Assembly (NCBI RefSeq): GCF_019212185.1
Contig: NZ_CP078138.1
Coordinates: 2,028,501 to 2,092,500, forward strand
DNA: 64,000 nt
Source: Pseudomonas fluorescens
GTDB lineage: Bacteria > Pseudomonadota > Gammaproteobacteria > Pseudomonadales > Pseudomonadaceae
Direction of reading: 5' to 3'
The notes beneath the pieces were generated by a model, which worked only from the letters and a program-made list of their open reading frames with translations, was not told the DNA's origin and made no database searches. Both the position numbers and the translations under genes were made by a program. Shown here piece after piece: positions 8,910-18,509 of the stretch (positions are counted from its first letter, which is position 1; each line of letters opens with the position of its first letter).

Positions 8910-8949
8910 AAAACGGGCGCCGGAGTATATAGCCCCGACGCCCGTTTTT
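8910..8949 (-). terminator. terminator between fadE and the following small gene
   Basis: AAAACGGGCG and CGCCCGTTTT form a long stem with a partly paired interior, flanked by A- and T-runs. On the minus strand it follows the fadE stop and precedes the small gene. Confidence 0.7.
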
Positions 8950-8979
8950 CATCACTGGACCGCTCAATGTGCCCTGACG

Positions 8980-11427
8980 CTAGCGGATCTTGCCTTCAGC
9001 CAACTCCAACTGTTGCTTGGAGAAGTCATCGACATCGATGACCTTGCGCCGCGCCGCTTCGGCTTCACGCAAGCGCTGTGCCTCACCCGCTTGCAGCACG
9101 CCGGCCTCCAGCGCGGCATCGATCAGGTGTTCGCCTGCAGCGGGTTTGAATTGACCACTCTTGAGCGCCACGTGGATTTTCTTCTGCAAGGGCTGCGCCT
9201 CATTCAGCAGGTTGCAGGCATGCTGCAGGGCGCCCACCGGGTCCTCGAGCGACTGCGGACGGTAGCAGCCCGCCAGCAGCTCTTCGAGCGCCGGATCGCC
9301 TTTGGCCCGGCCAATGACTGCCGCCACTTCTGCGCCGAGCTTGTCGCTGGGGCCCTTGTGCCGGCGTCCGAACGGAAACACGATGACCCGCAGCAGACAG
9401 CCCAGCACTTTGCTCGGGAAATTGCTGAGCAGTTCGTCCAGTGCGCGTTCGGCCTGGCCCAGGCTTTCTTCCATGGCCCAGGTAAACAGCGGCGTCAGGT
9501 ATTGCGGTGAATCGAGATCGTGATAGCGCTTCAGTGCTGCCGAGGCCAGGTACATGTTGCTGAGTACATCGCCGAGGCGGGCGGAAAGGCGTTCACGGCG
9601 TTTCAGTTCGCCGCCCAGCAGCATCATGCTCAAGTCAGCGAGCAGGGCGAAGGCGGCCGCCTGCCGATTGAGGGCGCGGAAATAACCTTGGCTGAGCTTA
9701 TCGCCGGGGCTTTGCTCGAGATGGCCGAAGCCCAGGTTGAGCACCAGGGTGCTGGCGGCGTTGCTGACGGCGAAGCCAATGTGTTTGAGCAGCAGCCCGT
9801 CGAACTCCTTGAGCGCCTGATCCTTGTCTTCGCGGCTGGCCAGGGCCATTTCCTTGAGGACAAAGGGATGGCAGCGGATGGCGCCCTGGCCGAAGATCAT
9901 CAGGTTGCGCGATAGGATGTTGGCGCCTTCGACCGTGATGAAAATCGGCGCGCCTTGCCAACTGCGTCCCAGGTAGTTGTTCGGCCCCATGATGATGGCC
10001 TTGCCGCCATGCACGTCCATCGCGTGGCTGATGCATTCGCGACCGCGTTCGGTGAGGTGATATTTGAGCACCGCCGACAGCACCGAAGGTTTTTCCCCCA
10101 GGTCCAGGGCGCTGGCGGTGAGCATGCGTGCGGCATCCATCATCCAGGCGTTGCCGCCAATGCGTGCCATGGCTTCCTGGATACCTTCGAAGGCGGACAG
10201 CGGCACATTGAATTGCTCGCGCACCTGGGCGTATTGGCCAGTCACCAGGCTGGTGAACTTGGCAGCCCCGGTACCCACGGCAGGCAGCGAGATGGAGCGG
10301 CCTACCGACAGGCAGTTCATCAACATCATCCAGCCTTTGCCGAGCATCTCCTGGCCGCCGATCAGGCAGTCCAGCGGCACGAAAACGTCCTTGCCGGAGT
10401 TTGGCCCATTCATGAACGAGGCCCCGAGAGGCAGGTGGCGCCGGCCAATGTTCACCCCGGGGGTGTCAGTGGGGATCAGCGCCAGGCTGATGCCCAGGTC
10501 GACCTTGTCGCCTAGCAGGTGGTCCGGGTCGTAGGCCTTGAAGGCCAGGCCAAGCAGGGTCGCGACCGGGCCGAGGGTGATGTAGCGTTTTTCCCAGTTC
10601 AGGCGCAGGCCAAGGGTTTCCTTGCCCTCCCATTCGCCCTTGCAGATGATCCCGGTGTCCGGCATGGCGCCGGCGTCGGAACCGGCCAGCGGGCCGGTCA
10701 GTGCGAAGCACGGGATATCATCGCCGCGCGCCAGGCGTGGCAGGTAGTGGTCGCGCTGGGCGTCGGTGCCGTAGTGCAGCAAGAGTTCGGCAGGACCGAG
10801 TGAGTTGGGCACCATCACGGTGGAAGCCAGGTCGCCGCTGCGGGTCGCCAGCTTCATCGCCACTTGCGAGTTGGCGTAGGAAGAGAAGCCTTTGCCGCCG
10901 TACTCCTTGGGAATAATCAGGGCAAAAAAGCCATTGTCCTTGATGTGGCTCCAGGCTTCGGCCGGCAGGTCCATGGTCTGGCCGATATGCCAGTCACTGA
11001 CCATGGCGCACAATTCTTCGGTCGGACCGTCGAGAAATGCCTGTTCTTCTTCGCTCAGTTGCGCCTTGGGATAGGCCAGGAGTTTGTTCCAGTCCGGGCG
11101 GCCGCTGAACAGTTCGCCATCCCACCAGACGGTGCCGGCATCGATGGCGTCGCGTTCGGTTTGCGACATCGGTGGCAGAGTTTTCTGGAACCAGCTGAAC
11201 AGCGGGGCGGTGAAGAATTTGCGTCGCAGGTCCGGCAACAGCAGGGGCGCCGCGACGGCCGCCAGCAGGATCCAGGTGATTAGCAGCAACCAGCCTGGCG
11301 CGTGGCCCACGATGCCCATCGCCAGCAGGTAGATGGCGACTATACCCAGGGCGGGCAGGGGAGCAGTGCGGCGGTGTGCCAGGTAGGCGATGCCCACCAC
11401 CAGAACCAGTATCCACAACAGCAGCAT
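8980..11427 (-). CDS. fadE: membrane-associated acyl-CoA dehydrogenase
   Basis: An 815-residue FadE-type acyl-CoA dehydrogenase, the size of the E. coli enzyme. The first 65 residues hold hydrophobic segments that anchor it at the membrane; the acyl-CoA dehydrogenase N-terminal, middle and FAD-binding domains follow, then the family-specific C-terminal domain (DUF1974). It makes the first double bond in fatty-acid beta-oxidation and passes electrons to ETF, whose genes lie at 53.0-54.7 kb. The ATG at 11427 has GGAGG 8 nt upstream; the open frame continues 34 codons further but without an RBS. It is divergent from the transglutaminase-like gene. Confidence 0.93.
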   Translation of the reverse strand: MLLLWILVLVVGIAYLAHRRTAPLPALGIVAIYLLAMGIVGHAPGWLLLITWILLAAVAAPLLLPDLRRKFFTAPLFSWFQKTLPPMSQTERDAIDAGTVWWDGELFSGRPDWNKLLAYPKAQLSEEEQAFLDGPTEELCAMVSDWHIGQTMDLPAEAWSHIKDNGFFALIIPKEYGGKGFSSYANSQVAMKLATRSGDLASTVMVPNSLGPAELLLHYGTDAQRDHYLPRLARGDDIPCFALTGPLAGSDAGAMPDTGIICKGEWEGKETLGLRLNWEKRYITLGPVATLLGLAFKAYDPDHLLGDKVDLGISLALIPTDTPGVNIGRRHLPLGASFMNGPNSGKDVFVPLDCLIGGQEMLGKGWMMLMNCLSVGRSISLPAVGTGAAKFTSLVTGQYAQVREQFNVPLSAFEGIQEAMARIGGNAWMMDAARMLTASALDLGEKPSVLSAVLKYHLTERGRECISHAMDVHGGKAIIMGPNNYLGRSWQGAPIFITVEGANILSRNLMIFGQGAIRCHPFVLKEMALASREDKDQALKEFDGLLLKHIGFAVSNAASTLVLNLGFGHLEQSPGDKLSQGYFRALNRQAAAFALLADLSMMLLGGELKRRERLSARLGDVLSNMYLASAALKRYHDLDSPQYLTPLFTWAMEESLGQAERALDELLSNFPSKVLGCLLRVIVFPFGRRHKGPSDKLGAEVAAVIGRAKGDPALEELLAGCYRPQSLEDPVGALQHACNLLNEAQPLQKKIHVALKSGQFKPAAGEHLIDAALEAGVLQAGEAQRLREAEAARRKVIDVDDFSKQQLELAEGKIR

Positions 11428-11651
11428 ATTCAATCCTCCGTGAAACCAGGGGCAAAACAACCCCCAGAGCTTAGACGTCATCTGCAAAACGGGGTGTTCG
11501 CAACAGTGTGTTTGAATGTGTGGAAGCACAGCGTGAAGGTTGTTTCATGAGTTCCGGGCGAAGTCCGAACGCTCTCATGTTTGGCCGAAACGTCGTTATC
11601 TCTGTGCTGAAGGTCTCGCTAGACTCGGGGCTCAATCAGGAGATTGTTCTC

Positions 11652-12311
11652 ATGCACGAGTATCTGAGTCCCGGCCGCTTCATCGATAGTGACCACCCAG
11701 CGGTGGTGGAGTTCGCCGAAAAACATCGGGGCGTCAGCCGTGACCCGGTCGAGCAGGCGGTCAGCCTCTATTACGCGGTCCGCGAGGCAGTGCGTTACAA
11801 CCCCTATACCTTCAGTCGTGATCCCGAAACCTTGCGTGGCAGTTATGCCCTGGCGACCGGGGAGAGTTATTGCGTGCCCAAGGCGACGTTGCTGGCCGGT
11901 TGTGCCCGGCATTGCGGGATTGCTGCGCGGATCGGCCTGGCGGACGTGCGCAATCACCTGTCGACGCCGCGCCTGATCGAGTTGCTCAAGAGCGATGTGT
12001 TCGCCATGCACGGTTATACCGAGTTGTATCTGCAGGGCCGCTGGGTCAAGTCCACACCGGCTTTCAACGCTCGGCTGTGCGAATTATTCGATGTACCGCC
12101 GCTGGAGTTCGACGGGATCAACGACAGCGTGTTCCACGCCTATAACCGCAAAGGTCAGCAGTCCATGGAGTACATGGTCGACCATGGGCAGTTTGTCGAT
12201 GTGCCTGAAGCGTTCTTTTTCCAGCACCTGCAGCAGTGCTACCCGCATTTGTTCAGCGAGCAGATGCCGGCGTTGCTGGGTGATATGCAGAGCGATTTGT
12301 CCCGCGCCTGA
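11652..12311 (+). CDS. transglutaminase-like cysteine protease-fold protein
   Basis: A 219-residue soluble protein of the transglutaminase/protease-like superfamily. Cys74 in GESYCVPKATLLAGCAR and His120 in FAMHGYTELYLQGRW fit the catalytic Cys and His. The usual Asp a few residues after the GRW stretch is replaced (WVKSTPAFN, Ser/Thr134-135), so activity is uncertain or a different residue completes the triad. The ATG at 11652 has AGGAG 9 nt upstream; the longer open frame lacks one. It is followed by a GST gene after 47 nt and probably shares its transcript. The substrate is unknown. Confidence 0.82.
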   Translation: MHEYLSPGRFIDSDHPAVVEFAEKHRGVSRDPVEQAVSLYYAVREAVRYNPYTFSRDPETLRGSYALATGESYCVPKATLLAGCARHCGIAARIGLADVRNHLSTPRLIELLKSDVFAMHGYTELYLQGRWVKSTPAFNARLCELFDVPPLEFDGINDSVFHAYNRKGQQSMEYMVDHGQFVDVPEAFFFQHLQQCYPHLFSEQMPALLGDMQSDLSRA

Positions 12312-12358
12312 TCCGGCGTAGACTGCCCCGGCATTCATTCATCCATTGAGGGAAGGTC

Positions 12359-12982
12359 ATGCTGAAGATCTGGGGTCGGAAAAACTCGTCGAACGTCAGG
12401 AAAGCGTTGTGGGCCGCCGAAGAGCTTGGTCTGGCGTACGAGGCTATTGATGCCGGCGGTGCGTTTGGCGTGGTCGATACCCCGCAGTACCGTGCCATGA
12501 ACCCCAACGGTCGAGTGCCGGTGATCGAAGATGACGGTTTCGTGCTGTGGGAGTCCAATGTCATCGTGCGCTATTTGTTGGCCCGTCACACGCCTGCGAC
12601 CGCCTGGTATCCTGACGATGTTCAAGCCCGCGCCCGCGCCGAAAAATGGATGGACTGGACCACCTCCAGCTTCGCCGGGCCTTTTCGCACCGTGTTCTGG
12701 GGCGTGTTGCGCACACCCGAGGAGCAGCAGGACTGGCCGACCATCAAGGCCGCGATCAAGGAGTGCGAGGGGTTGCTGGCGATGGCTGATCAGGCGTTGG
12801 CCGTCACGCCTTATCTGTCGGGTGACGAGATCGGCATGGGCGACATTCCACTGGGCTGCTTTATCTACGGCTGGTTCGAAATGCCCATCGAACGTGCGCC
12901 ACAACCACACCTGTACGCCTGGTATGAGCGTCTGAAACAGCGGCCGGCCTACCGCAAAGCCGTGATGAGCGCGTTGACTTAA
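12359..12982 (+). CDS. glutathione S-transferase family protein
   Basis: A 207-residue cytosolic GST. The thioredoxin-like domain (residues 1-80) has the cis-proline in NGRVPVIEDD (Pro54) and the glutathione-binding ES pair (Glu65-Ser66); the C-terminal helical domain follows, with ERLKQRPAYRKAV at the end as in many bacterial GSTs. An N-terminal Ser in RKNSSN is the likely thiol-activating residue. A GGAAGG ribosome-binding site precedes the ATG. It would conjugate or reduce an electrophile; the substrate is unknown. Confidence 0.9.
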   Translation: MLKIWGRKNSSNVRKALWAAEELGLAYEAIDAGGAFGVVDTPQYRAMNPNGRVPVIEDDGFVLWESNVIVRYLLARHTPATAWYPDDVQARARAEKWMDWTTSSFAGPFRTVFWGVLRTPEEQQDWPTIKAAIKECEGLLAMADQALAVTPYLSGDEIGMGDIPLGCFIYGWFEMPIERAPQPHLYAWYERLKQRPAYRKAVMSALT

Positions 12983-13115
12983 TATTCACTATCAACACTG
13001 ATGACTGTACTTGTGCGGCGTCGGCAAGCACCATTGCGTCAATGTGCCGCGGTGGTCTAGCTCGCCGCCGGCCCTGACGAATTTCCAATTTCCCTTCTTG
13101 GTGCGTAAATCCGCT

Positions 13116-14048
13116 ATGAGTTCTGCTCTGTCCATCCGGCAGCTAACCAAAACCTACGGCAACGGTTTCCAGGCCCTGAGTGGTATCGATCTGGATGTCG
13201 CCGAAGGTGACTTTTTCGCCTTGCTCGGCCCCAATGGCGCCGGCAAATCCACGACCATCGGCATTCTCTCGACCCTGGTGAACAAGACCAGTGGCACGGT
13301 GAATATCTTCGGCAATGATCTGGACCGTAACCCGGCCGCGCTCAAGCGCAGCATTGGCGTGGTGCCCCAGGAGTTCAACTTTAACCAGTTTGAAAAGACC
13401 TTCGACATCGTCGTGACCCAGGCCGGTTACTACGGCATCCCGTCGAAGGTGGCCAAGGAGCGCGCCGAGCAGTATTTGACCCAGCTCGGGCTGTGGGACA
13501 AGCGTGACGTGCCGTCCCGTTCACTGTCAGGTGGCATGAAACGCCGTCTGATGATTGCCCGGGCGCTGGTGCATGAGCCGCGCCTGCTGATCCTTGACGA
13601 ACCAACCGCGGGTGTCGACATCGAACTGCGCCGTTCGATGTGGACCTTCCTCACCGAGCTTAACCAGAAAGGCATCACCATCATCCTCACCACCCATTAC
13701 CTGGAGGAGGCTGAGCAGTTGTGCCGCAATATCGGCATCATCGACCACGGCACCATTGTCGAAAACACCAGCATGCGTAATCTGCTCAGCCAACTGCATG
13801 TCGAGACCTTCCTGCTGGATCTCAAGGGCGATTTGAGCGCCGCACCGCAATTGATAGGTTATCCGTGCCGGCTGCTCGACTCCCATACCCTGGAAGTCCA
13901 GGTGGAAAAGGAGATGGGAATCACTGCGTTGTTCAGTCAGTTGGCCATGCAGCAAATCGAAGTGCTGAGCCTGCGCAACAAAACCAATCGGCTTGAGGAG
14001 TTGTTCGTGTCCCTGGTGGAGAAAAACCTGGCAAAGGTGGCGGTATGA
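13116..14048 (+). CDS. ABC-2 type exporter, ATP-binding subunit
   Basis: A 310-residue ABC ATPase with Walker A (GPNGAGKSTT, about residues 38-47), signature LSGGMKRRL, Walker B LLILDEPTAGVD and a switch histidine in LTTHYLEEAEQ. The C-terminal 75 residues form an extra domain usual in NodI/CcmA-like drug and polysaccharide exporters. It starts at ATG 13116, the family N-terminus; the open frame runs further upstream without support. It overlaps the permease gene by 4 nt. E. coli YadG is a similar protein. The exported substrate is not known. Confidence 0.92.
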   Translation: MSSALSIRQLTKTYGNGFQALSGIDLDVAEGDFFALLGPNGAGKSTTIGILSTLVNKTSGTVNIFGNDLDRNPAALKRSIGVVPQEFNFNQFEKTFDIVVTQAGYYGIPSKVAKERAEQYLTQLGLWDKRDVPSRSLSGGMKRRLMIARALVHEPRLLILDEPTAGVDIELRRSMWTFLTELNQKGITIILTTHYLEEAEQLCRNIGIIDHGTIVENTSMRNLLSQLHVETFLLDLKGDLSAAPQLIGYPCRLLDSHTLEVQVEKEMGITALFSQLAMQQIEVLSLRNKTNRLEELFVSLVEKNLAKVAV

Positions 14049-14824
14049 GTTCGGAACTGAAACCCAACCTGGTGGCCCTCAATACCATTGTTTACCGGGA
14101 AATTCGTCGATTCACCCGGATCTGGCCGCAAACCCTGCTGCCGCCTGCGATCACCATGGTCCTGTACTTCGTGATCTTCGGTAATCTGATTGGCCGGCAA
14201 ATCGGTGATATGGGTGGCTTCACCTATATGGAATACATCGTGCCGGGTCTGATCATGATGTCGGTGATCACCAACTCCTACGGCAACGTGGTGTCGAGCT
14301 TCTTCGGCAGCAAATTCCAGCGCTCGATTGAAGAGTTGATGGTGTCGCCGGTATCGCCCCACACCATTCTGATCGGCTATACCCTGGGCGGCGTGCTGCG
14401 CGGTTTGATGGTGGGCATCATCGTGACCCTGCTGTCGTTATTTTTCACCCACTTGCAGGTCCATCACCTGGGTGTGACGGTTCTGGTGGTGGTGCTGACG
14501 GCCACTATCTTCTCGCTGCTGGGGTTCATCAACGCGGTCTTTGCCCGTAACTTCGACGATATTTCGATTATTCCGACTTTCGTTCTGACGCCTCTGACTT
14601 ACCTCGGCGGGGTGTTCTACTCCATCAGCCTGCTGCCACCGTTCTGGCAAACCGTGTCGCTGGCCAACCCGGTACTGCACATGGTCAACGCTTTTCGCTA
14701 TGGCATCCTGGGTGTATCGGACATCAAGATCAGCATCGCCATCACTTTCATGCTGGTGGCTACGGTTGTGCTGTACTTCGGTTGCGCCCGGCTGCTGGTC
14801 AGTGGGCGGGGAATGCGCACCTAA
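14045..14824 (+). CDS. ABC-2 type exporter, permease subunit
   Basis: A 259-residue inner-membrane permease with six predicted membrane spans and the ABC-2 family stretch near the C-terminus (LTYLGGVFYSISLLPPFW). It forms the channel for the ATPase encoded just upstream and starts inside that gene's stop (ATGA). It resembles E. coli YadH and NodJ. The strong terminator right after the stop closes the two-gene operon. Confidence 0.92.
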   Translation: MSSELKPNLVALNTIVYREIRRFTRIWPQTLLPPAITMVLYFVIFGNLIGRQIGDMGGFTYMEYIVPGLIMMSVITNSYGNVVSSFFGSKFQRSIEELMVSPVSPHTILIGYTLGGVLRGLMVGIIVTLLSLFFTHLQVHHLGVTVLVVVLTATIFSLLGFINAVFARNFDDISIIPTFVLTPLTYLGGVFYSISLLPPFWQTVSLANPVLHMVNAFRYGILGVSDIKISIAITFMLVATVVLYFGCARLLVSGRGMRT

Positions 14825-14840
14825 GCGCAAACATGCAAGG

Positions 14841-14866
14841 AAAACGGCACCCTGGGTGCCGTTTTT
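14841..14866. terminator. bidirectional terminator
   Basis: AAAACGGCACC-CTG-GGTGCCGTTTT is a perfect 11-bp stem with A- and T-runs on the two sides. It lies between the convergent exporter permease and DUF2062 genes and serves both. Confidence 0.9.
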
Positions 14867-14870
14867 CGTT

Positions 14871-15386
14871 TTAGCGCCGGCTCTGTTTACGACGCCGCCA
14901 CTGCCGGGCGACCCACCAACGCCAGTAGGTCATGGTCAAGCAATAGGCCAGGGCGCCCAGCACCAAACCCGCCACCACCGATCCCAGCAGGAACGGCTGC
15001 CAGAGGGTCGACAGTTCGCCACTGATCCATTCCCAGGTAAGTTCTTCCGGCAGGCTGCGTGCCGGGACACTCATCAGCCAGGCGCCGGTCTGATAGGTGC
15101 AGAAGAACACCACGGGCATGGTAATCGGATTGGTCAGCCAGACCAGGCTCACGGCAATCGGAATGTTGCCACGCACCCAGACGGCGAGCGCAGCGGCCAC
15201 CAGCATCTGCATGGGGATCGGCAGGAAAGCGGCGAACAGGCCCATGGCCATGGCCCGCGCCACCGAGTGCCGGTTGAGATGCCAGAGGTTGGGGTCATGC
15301 AGCAGGTTGCCCAGAAAGCGTAAGGATTTGTGTTCCCTGATGCTGGTCGGATCTGGCATGTAGCGTTTGAATAAGCGCCGGGGCAT
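14871..15386 (-). CDS. DUF2062 membrane protein
   Basis: A 171-residue protein with two to three membrane segments and the DUF2062 core (AMGLFAAFLPIPMQMLVAAA, then VWLTNPITMPVVFF). The ends are strongly basic. The family is common in proteobacteria and often lies near envelope genes; its molecular role is not established. It is divergent from comEC across 135 bp. Confidence 0.88.
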   Translation of the reverse strand: MPRRLFKRYMPDPTSIREHKSLRFLGNLLHDPNLWHLNRHSVARAMAMGLFAAFLPIPMQMLVAAALAVWVRGNIPIAVSLVWLTNPITMPVVFFCTYQTGAWLMSVPARSLPEELTWEWISGELSTLWQPFLLGSVVAGLVLGALAYCLTMTYWRWWVARQWRRRKQSRR

Positions 15387-15521
15387 AAGGCTTCTCGGTC
15401 AGTTCAGTGCGCAAGTATGCCCGTATTCCGAGGGCCGCCTATTCAGATTTTGTGACAATTATTAAACGCCAATACCGCACGCTGGGCTAAGCCAAGAGGG
15501 GGAACTCTCAAGGACGGGCTT

Positions 15522-17768
15522 ATGCGCACAGGGATGTTGGCGCTGGCCGGGGGGCTGTTGACTCTGGTTTTTTTACCGGCATTGCCGCCGGTCGGGCTAT
15601 TGCTGGCGTTGCCGGTCGTAGCGCTGATGTTGTTGCCGTTTCGTACTTATCCAGTGGCGTTTTTCCTGCTTGGCTTGAGTTGGGCCTGTGCCTGTGCCTG
15701 TGCGCACTGGGCGCTCAATGATCGCCTGGCGCCGGCGCTGGACGGTCAGACGCGCTGGATCGAAGGGCGGGTGGTCGGTTTGCCGCAGAGCGCGCAGGGC
15801 GTGGTGCGTTTTGAACTGGCGGATGCCGAGTCGCGGCGCGCGGCCCTGCCGAAGCGGATCAGGCTGGCCTGGTACGGTGGCCCGCCGGTCAACAGCGGTG
15901 AGCGTTGGCGTCTGGCGGTCAAACTGAAGCGCCCCAGCGGGCTGCTCAATCCCCATGCCTTCGACTACGAGGCCTGGTTGCTGGCGCAACGGATTGGCGC
16001 CACCGGCACGGTCAAGGATGGACAACGGCTCGAGCCAGCACGTGCGGCGTGGCGCGATGCGGTTCGCCAGCGTTTGATGGCGGTTGACGCTCAGGGCCGT
16101 GAAGGCGCACTGGCGGCCCTGGTGCTGGGCGACGGTTCCGGGCTGAGCCGCGAAGACTGGCGGGTGTTGCAGGACACTGGCACCGTGCACTTGTTGGTGA
16201 TTTCCGGGCAGCATGTCGGGCTGCTGGCGGGCATGGTGTATATGCTGATTGCCGGACTGGCGCGTTACGGCCTGTGGCCGCATCGTCTTGCGTGGCTGCC
16301 CTGGGCTTGCGGCCTGGCCTTTGCGGCGGCACTCGGCTACGGCCTGATGGCGGGCTTCCAGGTGCCGGTGCGCAGGGCCTGCGTGATGATTGGCCTGGTG
16401 CTCCTGTGGCGCTTGCGCTTTCGCCATCTGGGTGCCTGGTGGCCCTGGTTGCTGGCCTTGAACGCTGTGCTGCTATTTGATCCGCTGGCGAGCTTGCGCC
16501 CTGGGTTGTGGTTGTCGTTCGCCGCAGTGGCAGTGCTGATTTTCACCTTTAGCGGCCGGCTGGGTGCCTGGCGCTGGTGGCAAACCTGGACGCGGGCGCA
16601 GTGGCTGATTGCGATCGGTTTGTGCCCGGTGCTGTTGATATTGAATTTGCCCATCAGCCTGACCGGTCCTTTGACCAATTTACTGGCGGTACCTTGGATC
16701 AGTCTGCTGGTCCTGCCCCCGGCCTTGCTCGGGACCCTGCTGATGCCGCTGCCTTATGTGGGCGAGAGCTTGTTATGGCTGGCCGGCGGGCTGCTGGACT
16801 TGCTGTTCAAGGGCCTGACTCTGATGGCCGGGGAGATGCCCGCATGGATTGCCCCGGCCGTCCCGCTGTGGGCCTGGGCTATTGCGGTGTCGGGAGCGAT
16901 CCTGCTGTTGATGCCCAAAGGTGTGCCATTGCGCGTGCTGGGCTGGCCGATGCTGTTGCTGCTGGTGTTTGCACCATTGCCCAGGGTGCCGGAGGGTCGA
17001 GCAGAGGTCTGGCAACTGGATGTGGGGCACGGTCTGGGGATTGTGGTCCGCACCCGGCATCACACCCTGCTATACGACACCGGGCCGGGATTCAAGGACA
17101 GCGACATGGGAGCGCAGGTGGTGCTGCCGGTTTTGCGCAAGTTCGGTGTGCGCAAGGTGGACTTGATGTTGATCAGCCATGCCCATCTCGATCACTCGGG
17201 AGGGGCGCGATCAATTGCCAAGGGACTACCCGTGGCACAGGTCATCGGTGGCGAACCCTGGAAGGTCTCCGCGAGTCTGTCGACCCAACCCTGCGAAAGT
17301 GGTAAGCACTGGGAGTGGGACGGAGTGCGCTTTACGCTGTGGCATTGGGCCGACGGTCGCAACAGTAATCAGAACTCCTGTGTGTTGCAGATCGAGGCCA
17401 ATGGCGAGCGCTTGTTGCTGACTGGTGATATCGATGCCCTCGCCGAACGGGTCCTGCTCAAGAGTCCGCTGGCGGTGCCCACCGACTGGCTGCAGGCGCC
17501 GCACCATGGCAGCCGCAGTTCTTCCTCCGAGGCTTTTGTGCGGGCGCTGGCACCCAAGGGTGTGCTGATTTCCCGCGGGCACGGCAATACCTTCGGCCAC
17601 CCCCATCCGCACGTCGTTGCCCGTTACCAGCGCCATGGCGTAGAGATTCTGGACAGTGCCGAACAGGGGGCGGTACGCCTGCAGCTTGGCGATTTCCAGC
17701 CGGCGCAGGCAATGCGCGGTGCCACGCGATTCTGGCGCAGCACGCCATCCATCCGTCCTGCACCCTGA
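15522..17768 (+). CDS. comEC: DNA internalization channel ComEC/Rec2
   Basis: A 748-residue inner-membrane protein. It has an N-terminal membrane and OB-like part (DUF4131), a central Competence domain with many spans (beginning near LLVISGQHVGLLAGMVYML) and a C-terminal metallo-beta-lactamase domain with HAHLDHSGG around residue 555 and the later APHHGSRSSSSEAF motif. It forms the channel through which single-stranded DNA enters the cytoplasm in natural transformation; the hydrolase domain may degrade the other strand. The length is normal and the gene looks intact. It precedes the exbBD-lpxK operon, an order kept in pseudomonads. Confidence 0.92.
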   Translation: MRTGMLALAGGLLTLVFLPALPPVGLLLALPVVALMLLPFRTYPVAFFLLGLSWACACACAHWALNDRLAPALDGQTRWIEGRVVGLPQSAQGVVRFELADAESRRAALPKRIRLAWYGGPPVNSGERWRLAVKLKRPSGLLNPHAFDYEAWLLAQRIGATGTVKDGQRLEPARAAWRDAVRQRLMAVDAQGREGALAALVLGDGSGLSREDWRVLQDTGTVHLLVISGQHVGLLAGMVYMLIAGLARYGLWPHRLAWLPWACGLAFAAALGYGLMAGFQVPVRRACVMIGLVLLWRLRFRHLGAWWPWLLALNAVLLFDPLASLRPGLWLSFAAVAVLIFTFSGRLGAWRWWQTWTRAQWLIAIGLCPVLLILNLPISLTGPLTNLLAVPWISLLVLPPALLGTLLMPLPYVGESLLWLAGGLLDLLFKGLTLMAGEMPAWIAPAVPLWAWAIAVSGAILLLMPKGVPLRVLGWPMLLLLVFAPLPRVPEGRAEVWQLDVGHGLGIVVRTRHHTLLYDTGPGFKDSDMGAQVVLPVLRKFGVRKVDLMLISHAHLDHSGGARSIAKGLPVAQVIGGEPWKVSASLSTQPCESGKHWEWDGVRFTLWHWADGRNSNQNSCVLQIEANGERLLLTGDIDALAERVLLKSPLAVPTDWLQAPHHGSRSSSSEAFVRALAPKGVLISRGHGNTFGHPHPHVVARYQRHGVEILDSAEQGAVRLQLGDFQPAQAMRGATRFWRSTPSIRPAP

Positions 17769-17873
17769 GAAGCAGGATGCTTTGCACCGCAGATGGCACG
17801 GTCGTCGGTGGGTCAGGCCTCTTGAGCGAGTCGGTATGTTAAAGTGGCGCACTTTTTCGAGGGGACTGTCACT

Positions 17874-18509
17874 GTGTGGGAATTGGTTAAATCCGGCGGC
17901 TGGATGATGCTGCCGATCATTCTGAGTTCCATCGCTGCACTGGGCATCGTCGCCGAGCGCTTGTGGACCTTGCGCGCCAGTCGTGTGACCCCGGAGCATC
18001 TGCTCGGGCAGGTCTGGGTCTGGATCAAGGACAAGCAGCTCAACAAGGAAAAACTCAAGGAACTGCGCGCCAATTCGCCATTGGGAGAAATCCTCGCTGC
18101 GGGCCTGGCCAACTCCAAGCATGGTCGCGAGATCATGAAGGAATGCATTGAAGAAGCAGCCGCCCGGGTCATCCATGAGCTGGAGCGATACATCAACGCG
18201 CTGGGCACCATTGCTGCCATGGCACCGTTGCTCGGATTGCTTGGTACGGTACTGGGCATGATCGATATTTTCAGCTCGTTCATGGGCTCGGGCATGACCA
18301 CCAATGCTGCGGTCCTCGCCGGCGGTATTTCCAAGGCCCTGATCACTACGGCTGCGGGTTTGATGGTGGGTATCCCGTCGGTGTTCTTCCATCGGTTCCT
18401 GCAGCGCCGTATCGATGAATTGGTGGTGGGGATGGAGCAGGAAGCCATCAAGCTGGTTGAAGTGGTGCAGGGCGACCGCGATGTTGACCTCGCCGGGGGC
18501 AAAGCGTGA
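17874..18509 (+). CDS. exbB: MotA/TolQ/ExbB proton channel family protein
   Basis: A 211-residue ExbB/TolQ protein with three membrane spans. The first is near residues 10-30, and the conserved pair of C-terminal spans holds APLLGLLGTVLGMIDIF and the GGISKALITTAAGLMVGIPS stretch. With ExbD it uses the proton gradient to drive an outer-membrane energising process. The GTG at 17874 is preferred: GAGGGG lies 9 nt upstream and it gives the family N-terminus (VWELVKSGGWMM). The exbD start overlaps its stop (GTGA). There is no tonB nearby, so the partner is unknown; it is a TolQ-like paralogue placed beside lipid A genes. Confidence 0.88.
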   Translation: MWELVKSGGWMMLPIILSSIAALGIVAERLWTLRASRVTPEHLLGQVWVWIKDKQLNKEKLKELRANSPLGEILAAGLANSKHGREIMKECIEEAAARVIHELERYINALGTIAAMAPLLGLLGTVLGMIDIFSSFMGSGMTTNAAVLAGGISKALITTAAGLMVGIPSVFFHRFLQRRIDELVVGMEQEAIKLVEVVQGDRDVDLAGGKA

